A stretch of DNA of 64,000 bases from the IMG/VR virus record IMGVR_UViG_3300010367_000012, positions 1-64,000 of that record; one strand, 5' to 3'. The notes beneath the pieces were generated by a model that ran no database searches, was not told where the DNA came from, and saw only the letters and a program-made list of their open reading frames with translations. Both the position numbers and the translations under genes were made by a program. The stretch is from a virus. Shown here in pieces: positions 63,455-64,000 of the stretch (its first letter is position 1; every line of letters begins with the position of its first letter).

Positions 63455-63657
63455 TGAATAGCGACATTAAGAACAGATTCACATTCCATCCATCCACACC
63501 CAATACAGCAGCCCTTTATGAATCCATGAGAACAAAGGCTCTTGAATTGGCAGCGTGGATGGATGAGAGTGCTCCAGAAAGCCGAGAGCTTTCTCTTGCC
63601 CTGACCAATCTAGACCAAGCGGTTATGTGGTTCAATGCCGCAGTCGCTAGAAATTAA
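63454..63657 (+). CDS. Acb2/Tad1-type anti-defence protein
   Basis: 67 residues. NRFTFHPSTPNTAALYESMR, then SRELSLALTNLDQAVMWFNAA, is the compact helical hairpin of the Acb2/Tad1 family. Those proteins oligomerise and trap cyclic nucleotides or related signals made by CBASS and Thoeris defences. The full domain is present with the characteristic LALTNL and MW-x-NAA. Coupled by overlap to the previous gene and downstream of the terminase. Confidence 0.85.
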   Translation: MNSDIKNRFTFHPSTPNTAALYESMRTKALELAAWMDESAPESRELSLALTNLDQAVMWFNAAVARN

Positions 63658-63666
63658 AGGATCGAT

Positions 63667-63993
63667 ATGACTTTTGTACAAGATCTAGAGGCTAAGTTCT
63701 CTCATTTAAAGAACGTAGCAGAAGACGATGTTCACGCTCTTATCCTAAAGCTTGAGGCTATCTTTAACCGCGTACACGTTGCGCAGGTATCTGACGTTCT
63801 TAAGCAAGCTGTGTCTTCTGACATTCACGCTGCCCTAGGACACATTGAGGCGGTTGCTGATGGTGTTCGTGCTAAGGCAGATTTAGCTGACGAAGTTATC
63901 GACGTTGTTACTACCAAGGTTGACGAAGAAGTCGAAGCTGCTGAGGCAGACATTGAGGAGCCAACTCGTTCTAGAAGCTCCCGTCGTAGATAA
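63667..63993 (+). CDS. Coiled-coil protein
   Basis: 108 residues, AAAGG before the ATG. Long amphipathic helices and an acidic, then basic tail (SRSSRRR). Probably virion- or scaffold-related. Ends seven bases before the window edge. Confidence 0.7.
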   Translation: MTFVQDLEAKFSHLKNVAEDDVHALILKLEAIFNRVHVAQVSDVLKQAVSSDIHAALGHIEAVADGVRAKADLADEVIDVVTTKVDEEVEAAEADIEEPTRSRSSRRR

Positions 63994-64000
63994 TTAACCC

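Overview
The window looks like part of the genome of a large, tRNA-rich tailed phage of an actinobacterium, most likely Streptomyces. Reasons: a phage WhiB-like regulator, ThyX, an adenosylcobalamin-type ribonucleotide reductase, an Rpf-like cell-wall protein, a large terminase, about 32 tRNA genes covering all twenty amino acids, dense short genes with overlapping stop/start codons, and promoters of the TTGACA-16/18-TAnnnT type. No integrase or CRISPR array is visible.

Layout. 1-12.7 kb (+ strand): nucleotide and DNA metabolism (ribonucleotide reductase, RecA-like recombinase, RNA ligase, PD-(D/E)XK nucleases, WhiB, ThyX, SLOG protein, RuvC-like resolvase) with many tiny genes. 12.8-15.4 kb: a SpoVS homologue and small proteins of unknown or virion type. 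15.5-18.6 kb: three cell-wall enzymes (NlpC/P60, Rpf-LysM, amidase). 18.7-23.1 kb: nucleotidyltransferase-like protein, low-complexity protein, and a large protein that appears to start at ATT. 23.1-38.8 kb: a more GC-rich block of short genes, + then - strand, in which nearly every gene is followed within a few bases of its stop by its own hairpin. 38.8-39.76 kb: a ~1 kb non-coding, repeat-bearing, partly AT-rich stretch that may be a replication origin. 39.8-42.9 kb: small regulators and RNA/DNA-processing enzymes. 42.9-54.5 kb: the RNA array (tRNAs, four Y-RNA-like genes followed by a Ro60 gene, a 78-nt tmRNA-like RNA without a message domain, other structured RNAs, and scattered proteins including a papain-like peptidase, a VWA protein and thioredoxin). 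54.6-61.3 kb: coiled-coil protein, dATP/dGTP diphosphohydrolase-like protein, second RNA ligase, metallophosphoesterase, MazG-like protein. 61.4-64 kb: large terminase, an Acb2/Tad1-type anti-defence protein, and the start of the structural region.

The most notable system is at 47.66-49.93 kb. Four RNAs share the signatures GATGyGyAG and TTTCTA, each enclosed by a different but fully complementary closing helix, which is covariation. Two of them carry a permuted tRNA-like fold (T-arm, closed acceptor stem, D-arm), as in bacterial YrlA Y RNAs. The Ro60 (TROVE) gene follows at once, and after it comes a 29-residue RanBP2-like zinc finger. With two RNA ligases, a HAD RNA-repair-type protein and a DEDD exoribonuclease, this suggests a phage RNA-surveillance and repair programme. 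A second theme is host dormancy (SpoVS, WhiB, Rpf), and a third is counter-defence (Acb2/Tad1-like and ArdA-like proteins). All functional calls rest on motif reading by eye; no database search was run.
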